From: Tubulanus polymorphus
Taxonomy: Eukaryota; Nemertea; Palaeonemertea; Tubulaniformes; Tubulanidae
Length of the DNA stretch: 64,000 bases
Assembly (NCBI RefSeq): GCF_964204645.1
Contig: NC_134028.1
Location: 27,130,153 to 27,194,152 of the forward strand
Direction: 5' to 3'
The position numbers and the translations under genes are program-made. Shown piece by piece: positions 11,402 through 27,612 of the stretch. The first letter of the stretch is position 1, and every line of letters starts with the position of its first letter. The notes below the pieces were generated by a model. That model was not told the origin of the DNA. It did no database searches and was given only the letters and a program-made list of their open reading frames with translations.

Positions 11402-11604
11402 CTATATTCACAAACAGCAGACATTATAAATACGTATACTGAAGAATATAAGAATATTTAGATAATGTGTGGGCACTTGTGTCATTATACTGCATCGAAT
11501 CAAACTTGACGTGGCTGCTACGTTTGTCTTTCGTTTTTGCCATCCAACCTCTACCGAGTGAGACAAGCCATCCAACCTCTACCGAGTGAGACGAGCGGCC
11601 TGTA

Positions 11605-11873
11605 CTGGATAAATAAACAATACGTGTTCAAAACAAATCAGTTTAAAGAACCTATTGATCAAAAAATCACAAAAGCCAAGGAGATGCCAAGACCTCGCCG
11701 GCCCAAAATATGGCCACAACCCTAACCCTAGTTTACTTGTAACCCTAACCCTAGCTCGCTAGTAACCCTAACCCCAGATGGTCGTAACCCCAACCCTAGC
11801 AGGATTCGAACTTACGACCTGCAGCCTGCCAGCCGTGAACGCTAACCACTAGACTACTAAACTATAGCGATTG
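11605..11873 (-). mobile_element. tRNA-derived SINE with TTAGGG motifs
   Basis: Read on the minus strand, a tRNA-like head (TCTAGTGGTTAGCG, then B-box AGTTCGAATCC at 11822-11812) is followed by three spaced GGGTTAGGGTTA motifs. A body of about 110 bp then ends near TTTGAACACG and TTTATTTATCC. The same head, telomere-like motif and body occur at 34906-35143, 45621-45858 and 56549-56786, which defines a dispersed family. The head is too degenerate to be a functional tRNA. Confidence 0.8.
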
Positions 11874-12089
11874 AGCGAGTTTGTAAATACAACTGGTCAG
11901 TGTTGTGTCCGGTCAAGTGTGGTCGACACTAAACACCAAAGGAACCCTCTTATACGTGGTTTAAAGAAATATAGATATCCTAGATTCCACACTCAGTACT
12001 CGGTATTTTTCAGCTTCTGGGAAGTTTTACTAAAATATATTCAGCAAATGCTTATATCTGTTGTAAACTTAGGTCATCTACTTACAGCT

Positions 12090-12540
12090 GTCACAGTTGC
12101 GGACGAGCTCCCCCCTTAATATGTTTAGACTTGGCAGATTACTAAATCTTACTGACATTGATAAGTTTCTTACAGCGGCCTTTATGAATAAACTAGTCCA
12201 TCATCTAGTGTCCGATAACTTCATGTATTTATTGTCTTTTAAAAACGTGAGACAGGTAAGAATTCTACGCAATGCACAGGATCTCGATATACCGTATTTT
12301 CGCACAACCCGTAGGTCTATCAATCCCTATTCTCCATAAGTATCTAGGTCATTCTCAATTAGTATCTCTGGTCCCTAAATCTCGAATAGCATCCCACAAT
12401 AGGTTGTCTGTTTCTTCCTTTAAATACCATTTTTAGTGTCACCTCCTTTCCTGTAATTGATGTATAATTCACTGGATATGTTTTAGCCCCCCGTAGAGAC
12501 GGTCATTCTGTCTTAAACGCTTTGTAAATGATAACTAAAA
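12090..12540 (+). pseudogene. LINE reverse transcriptase C-terminal fragment
   Basis: The plus-strand translation MFRLGRLLNLTDIDKFLTAA and, further on, LDIPYFRTTRRS followed by a broken SGP-x-x-SNSIP matches the usual C-terminal region of Jockey/CR1-type non-LTR reverse transcriptases (a pattern like RLG...IP..RT...SGP.IWNSIP). Frameshifts and stops after about 12,340 show decay. The polymerase core is absent, so this is a 5'-truncated insertion. Confidence 0.65.
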
Positions 12541-13750
12541 AACCCATAATTTTCAACTTTTAATGTATTTATTTATTGGTGAAAACTGACAAACTTGCGG
12601 GTAAATAGTGAATAGAATATAGCGGAAAAATACCAAGCGACAATTTTTTGTTCATCCATTAGCAGACATCCGGGTATAATATGAATATTTACACACGATT
12701 TAAGGTTGTAAGATCCATTATATCTATATATACAAACTGTGCAGGCATTAAAAGACTAATTCTTAAAAATCTCTCGAGAAAACAGCGCAATTCTTAAACC
12801 AAATAAAATAACCACCAAAATATGTTCATAAACCATATTCTACACAAAGGTAGATCACATGACCTATAGCTCCTCGCTACGGGGAGGGGGGGCATTTCAT
12901 ACCCGGTGCCGCGAAACGAATTCAAAATTAAAATCACTAAATTATAAAAACACAATCAAAAAAGGAAACATAAATCAACAACTAATCAAATATTGTATAT
13001 ATGTGATGTATATACATAAAGTAAATATGGCATCAACGAAGGCGTTTAGAATATTTTATATCACAGCTTAAGCATTCTCAAACATTGCACTAGATACAAA
13101 AAAATATGAAAAAGCGGCGCGCCTTAAATTCTATTATTAGCCATTTCCAAAATCTTCAACCGTTATAGAAAATTAGCTGAACCCAGTTTCACAGTTGTGA
13201 GCTACGTTTGACCGTAGAGTTCAAATAAATGTTCATTTGTAATCAATATTCACTCTCTTTATAAACAATCATTGTAACTGGGTCAGGAATTTGATAAATG
13301 ATTTTACTTAGATTCATAATCGTTCTTATTTACACTGTCAATTATTATTTACAAAATCAGCAGAATATAGTAGAATTTTTCCTGTTTAAATTCTATGTCG
13401 TTTTTCTATCGAAATTGAAAAGAACTTTTTCGAGAATCATTTTTTTTCGAAAAATCGAAAGGCTGAAGTGAAGACAGTTGTATTAAGATCACAGTCAGTT
13501 ATTAAGATACTTTACTGGACGGAATTATCATTTTTTAAATCACAGATTAAGTATTTATATATTCTTTATACACAAGCGGTTTTTAAAAAATTTGTTCACG
13601 AACAAATCGATTTTGTAATCAACAATTAAATAATTAAATTACGCCCAAATATTCTTCACAATAATTTCATGATAAATAAAACCAAAATGTTCAATATCAT
13701 ATGAACAAAATTCGAGAATATTTGATAATAATGTGAAATTCGCGTAGTTT
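12541..13750. other. AT-rich intergenic, with a MITE-like hairpin
   Basis: Downstream side of the tektin gene; no gene is supported. At about 13176-13292 ends of the type GAACCCAGTTTCACAGTTGT and, inverted, TTGTAACTGGGTCAG form a degenerate terminal inverted repeat. The motif CACAGTTGTGAG recurs at about 27,000-27,110 and 58,165. Confidence 0.45.
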
Positions 13751-16669
<2,919 letters not shown>

Positions 16670-17732
16670 TTTGAGGGACTAGTTACGGCTTACTCCTAAT
16701 AAGAAATAAATAAGAAAATACAAACATGTGAAATCATCACTATAAATATCACAAACTTTTCTATGATACGTCTGAGATTTGATATCAACAGAATTCCCCT
16801 TTTCAATAGATCGTTACTTGGATTACTTAGTTCTCGGGGCTCTCTAAGTACCGTACGTGATGAAATCTAGTCAATGCGTGGATAAAACAGAGAACCACAT
16901 GAAATAACTACTCGTTAAACTACAAAATAATTCCGGACTTTACTTATTCTAGTATAAACTTGGAAAGCGACCAAACAAATTGACGATTAATTAGTAACTT
17001 ATGATACAAAAAAGTAGAATAGTAAAATGTTATGTCTGTAAATAGAATCCAATTCTTTTCGTCTCGGTTTTAAACCGACCAAAATAATTCAATTCTATGT
17101 AAAAACGATCTCGATTACATTTATCCGTTCTTTTCAAGATATTCGATTGTAGTAAAACACATTTTATTGATAAAATCACGTTTAATTAATGAAAAAAGGT
17201 ATACGATAAAATTTCAATAACTTACTATAAAATTAAGCTAAATTAAATCATGACTAAATAATTTTAATAACTAAAACTGAATTAAATATTCCTATCATAA
17301 AGTTGACCCCGTGCATTGTGAGCCTATCTGCGTGTAACGGATTTAAAGAGTTCTAAACCCACGGCAAACAAATGATTTCTAAGTTGTAAAACCAGGCCCT
17401 GCGATCGACACCTCATTGAACAGTGGTTGTAATTATAGGCCCCGTTCAACATTCCGAAATTACTCTCAAATAACATGTTTGAAAATAAAAGAAAAAATCA
17501 TTCCACAAACAAAGCCTTTACTCATAATCACGATATTTAACTTGCCTAATTTCCCGATAGTTGAAAATGTATCGAAGTCTAGTATTTATTTAGTTTAGTT
17601 GCGAGTTTAGTTTATTCCAGATAGTGCGGCTGTCAAGTGGTGGTTGTGTTTACAGTAACTGTCCCACAGTGCATTGCGCGATCGTCATGACACACGCGCT
17701 CTCCGGTGCGCGGAGGTAGGAATACGATCAAC
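16670..17732. promoter_or_regulatory. divergent intergenic region, tektin / NUBP1
   Basis: About 1.06 kb separates the two start codons. The NUBP1 side (about 17,620-17,732) is GC-richer and CpG-containing, as expected for a housekeeping promoter. The rest is AT-rich with no other gene seen. Confidence 0.6.
17661..17679 (+). promoter_or_regulatory. ZNF143/Staf-like site
   Basis: GTCCCACAGTGCATTGCGC fits the vertebrate Staf/ZNF143 consensus of the CCCA..ATGCATTGCG type with one or two deviations, 54-72 bp upstream of the NUBP1 ATG. Promoter use is an inference from position and match. Confidence 0.5.
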
Positions 17733-20700
17733 ATGGCGGACGTACCAGAGAATGCACCTCAGCGTGAGTAGACACTTTTAGCTCGATTTTATACCGTTGT
17801 AAATGATGCCATTCATAAAACGAAAACGTTTATCATAGTTTGCAATGTTCTCGATTCAATAGTTTTTGGATTTTATTATTCGGATCAGTGTTTATTGGTC
17901 AATTAGTGTTTTAATAAATGGTCGTTTCAAAGTTCGAGTTTCAACCGACAGTAGACCTCACGTGCCAGTGCCGGTGTTACCTCGCTTGCCAGTTGCGGTT
18001 TAAGTCGCGTGCCGCAGCTGGACACCGGCTAGACCTCTGTCTATTTCACACGATCACTTTATATATAATGTTTCAGTAACAAGGAATCATTTTTTTTTCA
18101 AGTTAAATAATTTGTAGAATATATATTTTTAAACATGCACCTATTCATTGTTGATTAGATTGTCCTGGAACTCAAAGTGAAGATGCTGGTAAAGGTGATG
18201 CCTGTAAGGGCTGCCCTAATCAAAATATCTGTTCCAGTGGGTTACCTAAAGGACCTGACCCTGGTAAGTTCCATCTTAAACCTTCTCAAAAATATTTCTT
18301 ATGAAACTTTCATGATAAAACATATTTAAAACAATAAGTTTTATTTATCGATCTTTTTCTTCAATTTCTATGAAAACTTGTTTATTTTTTTTCCACAGCA
18401 ATTGAAGATGTAAAACAACGAATGTCTGGAGTGAAGCATAAAATTCTCATTCTATCCGGGAAAGGTGGAGTCGGAAAAAGTACGTTTACAGCTCACCTTG
18501 CGCGAGGTCTAGCTCATAACCCTGATAAACAGGTAGGAAAATAACACTTTATTCAAATGGATTCAATTCCTCAGTTTAATTTGATTTAAAAGTTAGAATT
18601 TTAGTTCATTTTTGATTAGCTATAAGTATGTACACTCACTATGTGGAACTTGAACCTGTATTTGATTATTGGTATTTACTGAATATTTCACTATGGGGGA
18701 AATTTAGGCAATAGCTACACAAGGAATAATAGATAACTAGCACACACTATAGTTATAGTTGATAGGGGGGAATATTGAATTTATTTGTCTTTAACTCGGT
18801 TACTGATGTATAAATATTTGATCAGTCCCAGCGCGATGCCTACCTTCCACTCACCGCATACAGAGTGAGGCTAACTTGTCTCATCCAGTGAGACAACTAG
18901 TTACACGCTTTTATTATGGAAAAAATGAATATTTATCGGGATATTCAAAAATTCAATCTTGTACTAAACAGTTGTTCATAGAAATTTTATTATCGCTGGC
19001 ACAGACCCTGGCGAGTGTGGTTTCGTGTAATGACCTGATTTAGTTTTAAAGTTGTGGGAAAATTTACACAATACGTGACAATAAATCACCTTTGATTTGA
19101 ATTGATGTGTTTCTAATTGCCGACCTGCATAGGTTCAACGATAAAAGAATGTGAATTTGATGACTGTAGTTTAGTAAATTTCATATCTTTAATTCAAAGC
19201 TAAATCTAATCATTATGATCTCTCAGTAGATAATCAATGTTTATTAACAATCAAACGTTTCAATTGTCCCTCTATTTTTAACTACCCTATATCTGTTCCC
19301 CTCTATCTCACTTCCCCCTCTCTTTACCTCCCCGGCCAGTGGAGCAGGTCCGACCTACTGATCTTGGTCAAACCAATAATTTCCCAAATCAGTGTCACCT
19401 GAGTTTGTAATTTTCAATTTCCACTCAAAATTCTCGCTCAAAATCGGCGGAATTTTATGATTCATATGCCAGGGAAAATGTCCCCAGACCCCCCACGCCC
19501 TGCACCCAGCTAAGTGCTTTCGTCACTTGCTGGTGACCTCTGACCTTTTAAAAGAGTACCACTAAATGTTTGGTGGTATCAATCCAATGCTTTTTCTCAG
19601 TGAATCTTCCACTCATACTCATCTCTCTCTCTACTCTCACTAGATTCAATTTGATGTTGTACTGTCAGGAAATGCTTCATTAAGTGTAATCTCTAAACTA
19701 GATGAATTCTCTGATCTGCCCTAGCTACAACACTGTTACTGTTAGGATTACTTCGTGATCAGTTGCTAGTCAATATTCAATTATACAAAAACATAGCACG
19801 ATAAGAGCTGCAGTGAGGGTTGCTATTTGGTAGTCAACAAAAGGAGACTTGAAAGGTACAACAGATCTATCTAGGCATATACACATTGCTCTAAGATGCT
19901 GTTCATCCTATTGCGTGAATGACGCTGAACATTGAATTAATAAATGATTAAATTGTGTATTTAATATTTCTATTTCATTGTGTTTTCCTATGATATTATT
20001 GTAGTTACTTCTGATGCAAAGCGCAGTCAAATATTCATTATTCCATTATCATCAATAATAAATGACTCTGATTAGGCCTATAATACAATGTGTTGAGGTG
20101 AAATGCTGGTCACGCCACTATTTAGTGTCTTACTTGTTCACCAGTTGTCAAGGCAAATAACGAACTAAATTCTCTCTCTACATTCAATCATGAATTGATC
20201 TTCAACTCTTCACTAAAACACGTCTAACGGTGTAAATCCCGAAATGGCATCATCGAATACACAAAGCCGATTTAATAAATCATATATTGACAGCGCGTAA
20301 CTGGGTAATTGATGTATGTAGAATGAGGACAGGTATCGGATTACTCGGTACTACTGTTACCTGTCTCGCCTTCACTTACTCATTCTCTGTACCTGTACTG
20401 TCAATATTCCATACTTCAATTATAGATAAATTCACTCAGTAGATTATTATTAACTGCTGGTTACAGTAAGTCTTTATTAGAGTCTCAGTTATTCAAAGTT
20501 CTTAAACATGTATAGATCTATACATTTTCTAACAGCTCGAAATGTTAGAATCATCATCATCATCAACTGCGAGTTCATTTATCAATTCTCACATACATTA
20601 CTAGATTCAATTGTAAATGCTTTCATTTTGTAAAATTGTCAAAAGGTATCTTTGCAAAATAATCTTTGAATGGGTTTTCTATATTTCTTATTCATTTCAA

Positions 20701-23700
20701 ACTAAAACTAACTCTTTTAAATATTAAACGACTCAATATCTATCTGGGTAAAATAAGAAACAAACCGATCTTCAAAAACATTACACTACACAATTTTGAA
20801 TAAGAAAACAATATTTGACTTTTGATTGTCATCGTTCAATTTCATTCGTCTCTTTATTCAAACAGTTCATTATGAGAAGTTATAAATCAATTTACACACA
20901 ACTGCCTGATTATTTTGTTTGTCTGATTATTTTGTTTGCGTAAATGATTTGAAAGTTTATAGAAATCATTACCACAAATATGAACAAATTTGCGTTCAAT
21001 ATTTGCTGAAAATATAACAGTGATCAAATCATAAATCAGAGCGTTTAGTATTCAGCTAATTGAGATTGAACTATTCACTATTACACATTGTTCAGTCTAT
21101 TTACCGCTATTATTTATTACCTTGTCTCGTAAAACCTATGATTGCGTTGAACCAGTTTTAGAAGCTTAACTCGCGAGAAAACTTTCAGAAAATTCGCCAA
21201 TAGATTTCAAAACGATAAGAGTAGATCTTACCTGCGGGTTGTAAACAGTTAAAGAGAGTCAGGGGAGGAGTAATGTGACTGTCTCGTCGTCGTAGAGAGA
21301 GTCGTCGTAACTGTGGCTCAACACACAACTGTACGTTACCCTTGACAACGTGTAAATTACCCATAAGTCAACGGTAGTTCCTGTTGTAGAGATTAGATAG
21401 AGTAGCGTTCACACTTCAACTCAAACCAGTATTTCATGTATTGTTAGGTGTCTTAGTTTATAACTGTTTCAGACAAAAGCCACTAGACTGTTCGTGATTA
21501 TACACAGACAACCTGAACAATAATTCCTTCTAGAAGATTACTATGAATTACTGTTAATTCTCGTACAAATTTCCTGTATGAGAGAAAGACTAATGATGTG
21601 TAGTTAAACCCTTGTAATAATCATTAATCAAGATTCCTAATGTATTTGAATTATTAAACCACTCATAACACTGTGTACATACGTACATTATGTTTATCAT
21701 TTTAATGCAATTTCAACCAAATATTTTCCCTTATCTGTCTATCCCCTATCTGACTGCGGATCCCCTATCTCTACCAGAAATATTTCTGATAATCTTTCAA
21801 TAAATTTTTAGTCATTTTACAATTGTGGGATTTTTCTTCTCAATATTCCCTATTTCCTCGTGAAGACCTGTGATATGAAACTGGTATTAATGACTCAAAC
21901 TCTTGACTATTTTCAAGTGTTCTTCTTGTTGTTAATTCAAGAATGTTTAAGCAGCAATTCACTATCAATCCTGCACTGGTCTGATTGGAATGACAGATTT
22001 GAATTCAAGTTAACTCATCGAAAATGAATTAATCTTAACCCTGAGTTAACTTTAGCTCACTAAAACTACTGTGGAACTAGATCAACGAAATGTATTTTGA
22101 ATACAGTACAAAGAATACGTAATCTATTTCAAGTCTAATCAGGGGAACGTACTGCATGAATTCTAGATGCAGCATTTTCATAGTTCTCAAGAAATGAAAG
22201 TTTGACCTCAGTCACGACAGTGGAACAGTCTTTATTTCTCTTCATTCAATACATTAAAATACTCTTCATAGCTCGATGTATTAATCAAACTCAGAGAGCA
22301 ATGACATGTTTAGTGAGAGTATTATTCATTTCTATTTCTTTAGTAGTTGTTATAAATAAACTGTAACTATTTGAAGTAAAAGTCGATGTTTCTCTATTAA
22401 ACCTGTTATAGAGTAGACTATAATTATCTATTCTTGCAGTTGGAAGTTGTTCACGCGCTCTCAACTCTCATATTATTGATGTCTTTATTTGTGCGTCACA
22501 GTTCATATATATATACACCACCTATACCTTCAGCGAGTAGCCAAATAGTTTTACAAACTCCTAGATTCCTTAAAAACTCCTGAACAGAAAATGCTTTTTG
22601 CCGAAACACCTTGAAAACTCCTTCAGTTTTGAGACTTAGTTGTGCGGTAAACTAGGCCTAAATCGGTACAGTTTGGACCAGGATTTATCCAATTAGTCAG
22701 TTACCAAATTAAGTATAGGATACAAATGTGCTCACAAAACCAGTGAATTACTGGTTTATGTAGATAAACAGTAACAATTTAGGAGGAGTCTACTGTGACT
22801 GGGATATGAAAGTGACGCAGACAATTCCTTGAAATCTGAAATTTTCTCCTTGAAAACTCTTTATATCGAGGAATGACTGATCTGATACCGGTATCCGATA
22901 CTGGTATCTGATACCGGTATCCGATACTTGTATCTGATACCGGTATCCGATACTGGTATCTGATACCGGTATCCGATACTGGTATCTGATACCGGTATCC
23001 GATACTGGTATCTGATACCGGTATCCGATACTGGTATCTGATACCGGTATCCGATACTGGTATCTGATACCGGTATCCGATACTGGTATCTGATACCGGT
23101 ATCCGATACTGGTATCTGATACCGGTATCCGATACTGGTATCTGATACCGGTATCCGATACTGGTATCTGATACCGGTATCCGATGGTGTTGTGTTGTGT
23201 ATTTGTTTTATTTTCACATGATTGACTCGAATGAATGTGATGTATTTTTATGTCCGTGTTGCTACGGTTACAGGAAGTGTACTGTTGTACGATCTCAATA
23301 ACGCGAGTTCAGTTTCTATCATTTTATGATCCGTGGACATTTGATGGATGGAAGTTCGACATAAATCTGATAGAAACAGTAACAAAAAAGGTTGAACCTG
23401 GAAAATTCAGGGAATCAGAAAAATGTAGAAAAAATCAGAGAGTAACTCATGGAATTTGACAAATTTTGCCAAAAAACTGGAAAACCTTGAATTTGGATAA
23501 TGATATTCAAGATACGTGTTTCTAAATCAGTGCGTGATTCATGAGAAATTGATGAATTGTAATATTTAAAACCTAGAAATTTCTCTGATGCTATCAGGGA
23601 ATTTCGTGTAATTAGTGATCTGATCACGCAGCAATTTTGATAGTACTTAGGCCTATATTCAGATCATTTGTATTTCACAGTTTGTTAGAAAGCTAGGGCT

Positions 23701-26700
23701 ACATCTGGGTGTTAGATGTGTGGGGCATCTTGACTTGTTTATTGCTCAATAACACAGCAAATAGGTTGTTTTGAATCGCCAATAAGTCGTACTGTAAACA
23801 TGTATAACAGGATAGTTTTTAACAGTTATATTCAATGTAGTTGTTGAATTGTTTGTAATTCAGTGAACTATAGAATATCCTTTTGTAACTGACCTCAACT
23901 ACAACCTTTTACAGCGAGCTCAACCGCTTAAATAACCTTAGTAGAGTATAATTACACCCCTAGAATTGTTTGCTTAACCACTAGCTAGCCGTGTGGTTAT
24001 TTGTAACTATTTCGATCATAATGAATTAATACAAAGTTAATGCGGATAAGACCCCTCTAATTACCCACCGCATCATCTGAGACCCCCTTAGCCTACACCC
24101 TCCGAGACCCCCTTAGCCTACACCCTCCGAGACCCCCTTAGCCTACACCCTCCGAGACCCCCTTAGCCTACACCCTCCGAGACCCCCTTTGCCTACACCC
24201 TCCGAGACCCCCTTTGCCTACACCCTGCAAGACCCCCTTAGCCTACACCATCCGAGAACCCCTTAGCCTACACCATCCGAGAACCCCTTAGCCTACACCC
24301 TGCAAGACCTTCCGTGCCATCCATATAACACAGCATCAATTTGATTTTATCTATCCACTTACACCGTGGAAAGCCTGTTGTTGCTGCTTTGCTGCTATTT
24401 TGTATTAACATGTTTATTAATGTGTTTTATAGATAGGTGTAATGGATGTAGATATTTGTGGTCCCTCTATACCTACTGTAATGGGTGTTGAAGGTGAGCA
24501 GGTTCATCAGAGTGGTTCCGGCTGGTCTCCAGTTGTAAGTTATCACAATTATCTCTCCATAAATCTCACAAATTGCCTCGTAGATTTATTCATCAATAAT
24601 TAAACGAAGCCTTTGGTTTAAAATCATCAGATGTCACTTGAAAGTGTGCAGAATTTTAGGATGTTTGTTCTTTGTTGAAAACCTATCGAATAAACCTTAA
24701 CTAGGACAAACTAGGACAAACTAGGATAGGTGAAATTGGTGTGAGGCAAATGAAGTTCGAGTGGATAGGAAAATAGAAGTAAAAAAAATGATTTTGTTTT
24801 TGGCCCGGTCTAAATGTAGGTCATGTCCTGGTGAGGCGAGGAAGGTATCGGAAGTTTTTGTTTCGATGATTAAGGTATGATTTGATGTTGTGTTTTTATA
24901 GTATATTGATGATAACTTATCGATGATGTCAGTTGGATTCCTGCTCGCTAATCCTGATGATGCTGTCATTTGGAGAGGACCAAAAAAGAATGGTAAGTTT
25001 ATTTGATTGCTCTGATAATGATACAATCTGACTGACGGATTAACTCACAATTTACTCGTAGATGAGTGACTAGTGTAAGACCAGTCCCCGGGGTGGCCCG
25101 AAAGGGTAGTTCATTAGCACCCTTAACACTCCCCCTCGGGAACACCCCCGATGCATTCTGTAATTCTTTTTCGTCGTTCTAATTTTCTAGGTTTGATTAA
25201 ACAGTTTTTAAAGGATGTTGATTGGGGTGATTTAGATTATTTAGTTATTGATACGCCTCCCGGTACATCAGATGAACATCTATCACTCGTACAGTATCTC
25301 AGTTCAACACATGTAGATGGCGCTGTTGTTATTACTACACCGCAGGTACCTCCTCAGCACAGTATCTATTTCATCAAATCACAGCCACGTTTTTGGCCCG
25401 TTAAACACAAGTGTCAAACGGGTCCGTGCCCGTTCCGTGCCCGTTAAACCCGGGCTAAATTTTTTGAGCATTGATTGAGTATTTTGACGTATTTGTTTTT
25501 GTTTTCACGCAGGAAGTTGCTTTACTTGACGTACGAAAAGAAATCAATTTTTGCCGCAAAGTGAATTTACCGATAATCGGAGTCGTTGAAAATATGAGTG
25601 GATTCGTCTGTCCGAATTGTAAGGTAACAATTTGATCTTCCTGGCCCCAGCAGTTTTCGAACCAGTTCCTCGGCGATGCGTCCAAAAGTTGACTGAAGTA
25701 AATGAACTATTGTTAAAACTCAAAAAGATGATCACCTAAAACAAGTGAACTGGATCCTGTTTAATTTGTGTTGGATGAATTTATTTCCTCTGATGTTTTT
25801 AATTTGTAGAATGAATCGCAGATATTTCCACCGACTACGGGTGGAGCGCAAAAGATGGCCGATGATTTAGATATTCAATTCTTGGGACGTCTTCCGCTTG
25901 ACCCTAGAATAGGTAACATAGTTAATATAAATAGCGGAGTTTAAAGCCGTCGGACTTAGGTGAAAGCCAGCATATTTTTGTCTTAGTTGAATTCGCGCAA
26001 CAAAACACAAAAATCTGTCAGTTGAAATTGAGTCCAGAAACTTAGAGGATTTAACCTGCAAAATAAGCACTGATCTAACCTTAGCCTGTACTCAACTCTT
26101 CCATAAAGACATTACACATTCCAAATTTTCTCTGTCAGTCAGACTCGGTAAAAACCTTGTATATATTTCCAAATCGTCTCCGTTTTGCAGGAAAATGTTG
26201 CGATGAAGGGAAATCATTTCTCGCCGAGGTTCCAGACTCACCTGCCGCAGTCGCCTATACTCAAATCATTGAAAGTAAGTAGTTTGAGTTAGTACCACTG
26301 TTCAATATAGTGGCAGCACTGTCTCTTTTAGAAAATGTACGAGTTTTTTGATGCCATAAAAACCGTTAGAATAATGTTTATAAACATTGATAACTACTAT
26401 GCATTATTTAAGGGGTTCTCTGCGAGTCATTGGTATCTCAAAGTACATGTAACAATTTATTGTAAAATTAGTGAATCATGGAGTTTATTTTGTAATTAAA
26501 TATATTACACGTCATTGTTACTGGCTAATTCAATTCATTCAAATTCAAAATAACTTTATTGAGTCACATATATTTATATCATATATATTGTTGACATTGT
26601 TAAGTAATAATGTAACTTTTGAAGGCGTCAATAAATGTTCAAATTGCGAATTCTTTTCAGAAATAATGAATCATTGCGAACAGAAATTGGTAGAACGTGA

Positions 26701-26728
26701 AACTGGCGAAACTATGGATACAACTTGA
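17733..26728 (+). CDS. NUBP1: NUBP1, cytosolic Fe-S cluster scaffold P-loop NTPase
   Basis: Works with NUBP2 as the scaffold of the cytosolic iron-sulphur assembly (CIA) pathway. Ten exons: 17733-17763, 18159-18263, 18399-18532, 24433-24534, 24902-24992, 25191-25345, 25513-25623, 25810-25912, 26191-26274 and 26661-26728. All phases match, giving 327 residues, close to the usual 320. Cys12, 26, 29 and 35 form the N-terminal Fe-S motif with the human 14-3-6 spacing. The P-loop GKGGVGKS is at 66-73. [10 protein letters not shown] and [22 protein letters not shown] are family hallmarks. C239-P-N-C242 is the C-terminal cluster-binding CxxC. The start lies in a good context (AACATGG). Intron 3 is 5.9 kb and repeat-laden; the other introns are short. 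Confidence 0.97.
22880..23185. repeat. 26-bp palindromic minisatellite, about 12 copies
   Basis: Each unit contains GATACCGGTATC, a perfect 12-bp palindrome, then CGATACTGGTATCT. Reverse-strand frames stay open because the unit lacks stops; a 118-codon minus frame here is repeat, not a gene. Confidence 0.96.
24054..24310. repeat. 23-bp minisatellite, about 11 copies
   Basis: Units of the form GACCCCCTTAGCCTACACCC plus TCC, in variants (TTTGCC, ACCATCC, CTGCAA). The last unit lies about 120 bp before exon 4 of NUBP1. Confidence 0.95.
24704..24810. repeat. short interspersed repeat inside NUBP1 intron 4
   Basis: The segment from AACTAGGACAAACTAGGATA to ATGATTTTGTTTTTG is a diverged match to 28,299-28,410 (AACTCGGACAAATACGGATC to ATGATTTCGTTCTTG). 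The ends look like pogo/Tigger-type MITE termini, but no full inverted partner is seen. Confidence 0.45.
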
Positions 26729-27537
26729 CACTAATTACAACGGCCTTGACCTGAAGGGCAGATCCCGCACCTGTCGCTATCTGTGATTTATTTATGATTA
26801 ATGATCAATGATCAAGAATATGTGTGAATATATATTATACAAATGTGTATTGATTGATAGAAGTTTCGATTCTAGTTACGCAGGATATCCACAATCAAAT
26901 GGCCATCCTCACTCGCCAAGGTTTGGTTTCCTCCTGCCAAATACAAGCAAGGCTGGCTGATTGACGAGTTCAATTTTATAATCAGTTTCATTTGTGGAAA
27001 ATTTTACCAGGATCCGATGCCACATTTGTGAGTTCGAGTTAACTCTAAGTTAGAATTAGTTCATTTTCAATGAGTTAAATCTTAATTCACAACTGTGAGT
27101 CCGGGCTACGCGAGTCAGTCAGTCGGTCAGCCAGCCCCCAGTAAGTCAGCTAGCCAGCTAGTCAGTCAGCCAGCCTGCCAGTCAGTCAGTCCTTCTAATG
27201 CTGATTGGGTGACTAGAGTGAAAGTCCTTTACAATGTAGGGACCAATGAAAACCATATTTTTGGCGATATGTAGAAAGGAATTTCAATTGAATTCAAGTT
27301 AGATTGATCCGTTCTCTGATAAAATGGTAAGTGTGAAGTGAGCATTAAAAAGGATGACAGAATTATAACGGACTTTGACTGTAGTTTATATCTAAATCAC
27401 AATACATGCTGGATGAAGCCGGATGATACTGGATGAAGCCGGATGATGCTGGATGATACTGGATGAAGCCGACCAGTGAGAAAACTTGACCAGGCGAATA
27501 ACACTAATAAACATGTTCAAAATTAACATTGAAAATC
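26729..27537. other. intergenic, NUBP1 to flavin reductase gene (tail to tail)
   Basis: It holds a MITE-like segment at about 26,992-27,112 (CCACATTTGTGAGTTCGAGT against, inverted, CACAACTGTGAGTCCGG). A degenerate CAGT/CAGC microsatellite lies at about 27,112-27,195, and a short GGATGATACTGGATGAAGCC repeat at about 27,405-27,475. No gene seen. Confidence 0.55.
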
Positions 27538-27543
27538 TTTATT
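27538..27543 (-). terminator. poly(A) signal of the flavin reductase-like gene
   Basis: AATAAA on the minus strand, 70 nt past the stop codon at 27,613, in an A/T-rich context (TTTTTTTAAATAAAG). Confidence 0.6.
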
Positions 27544-27612
27544 TAAAAAAATCTTTAACAAATAAAAACATTTTGCCCTGATTTAAAACTACTGTACGAC
27601 CACTGATTGTAT

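Larger units (their letters stand above)
18533..24432 (+). other. NUBP1 intron 3, 5.9 kb
   Basis: No nested gene is supported. It holds two minisatellites (22,880-23,185 and 24,054-24,310). At about 21,985-22,080 a stretch with TTAACTC-x-TCGAAAATGAA resembles the MITE-like family seen at about 27,000-27,110. Confidence 0.6.

Noticed and set aside
22861-23217. 118-codon open frame on the minus strand
   Set aside because: It is the translation of the 26-bp palindromic minisatellite, which has no stops in any frame; repetitive peptide with no domain.
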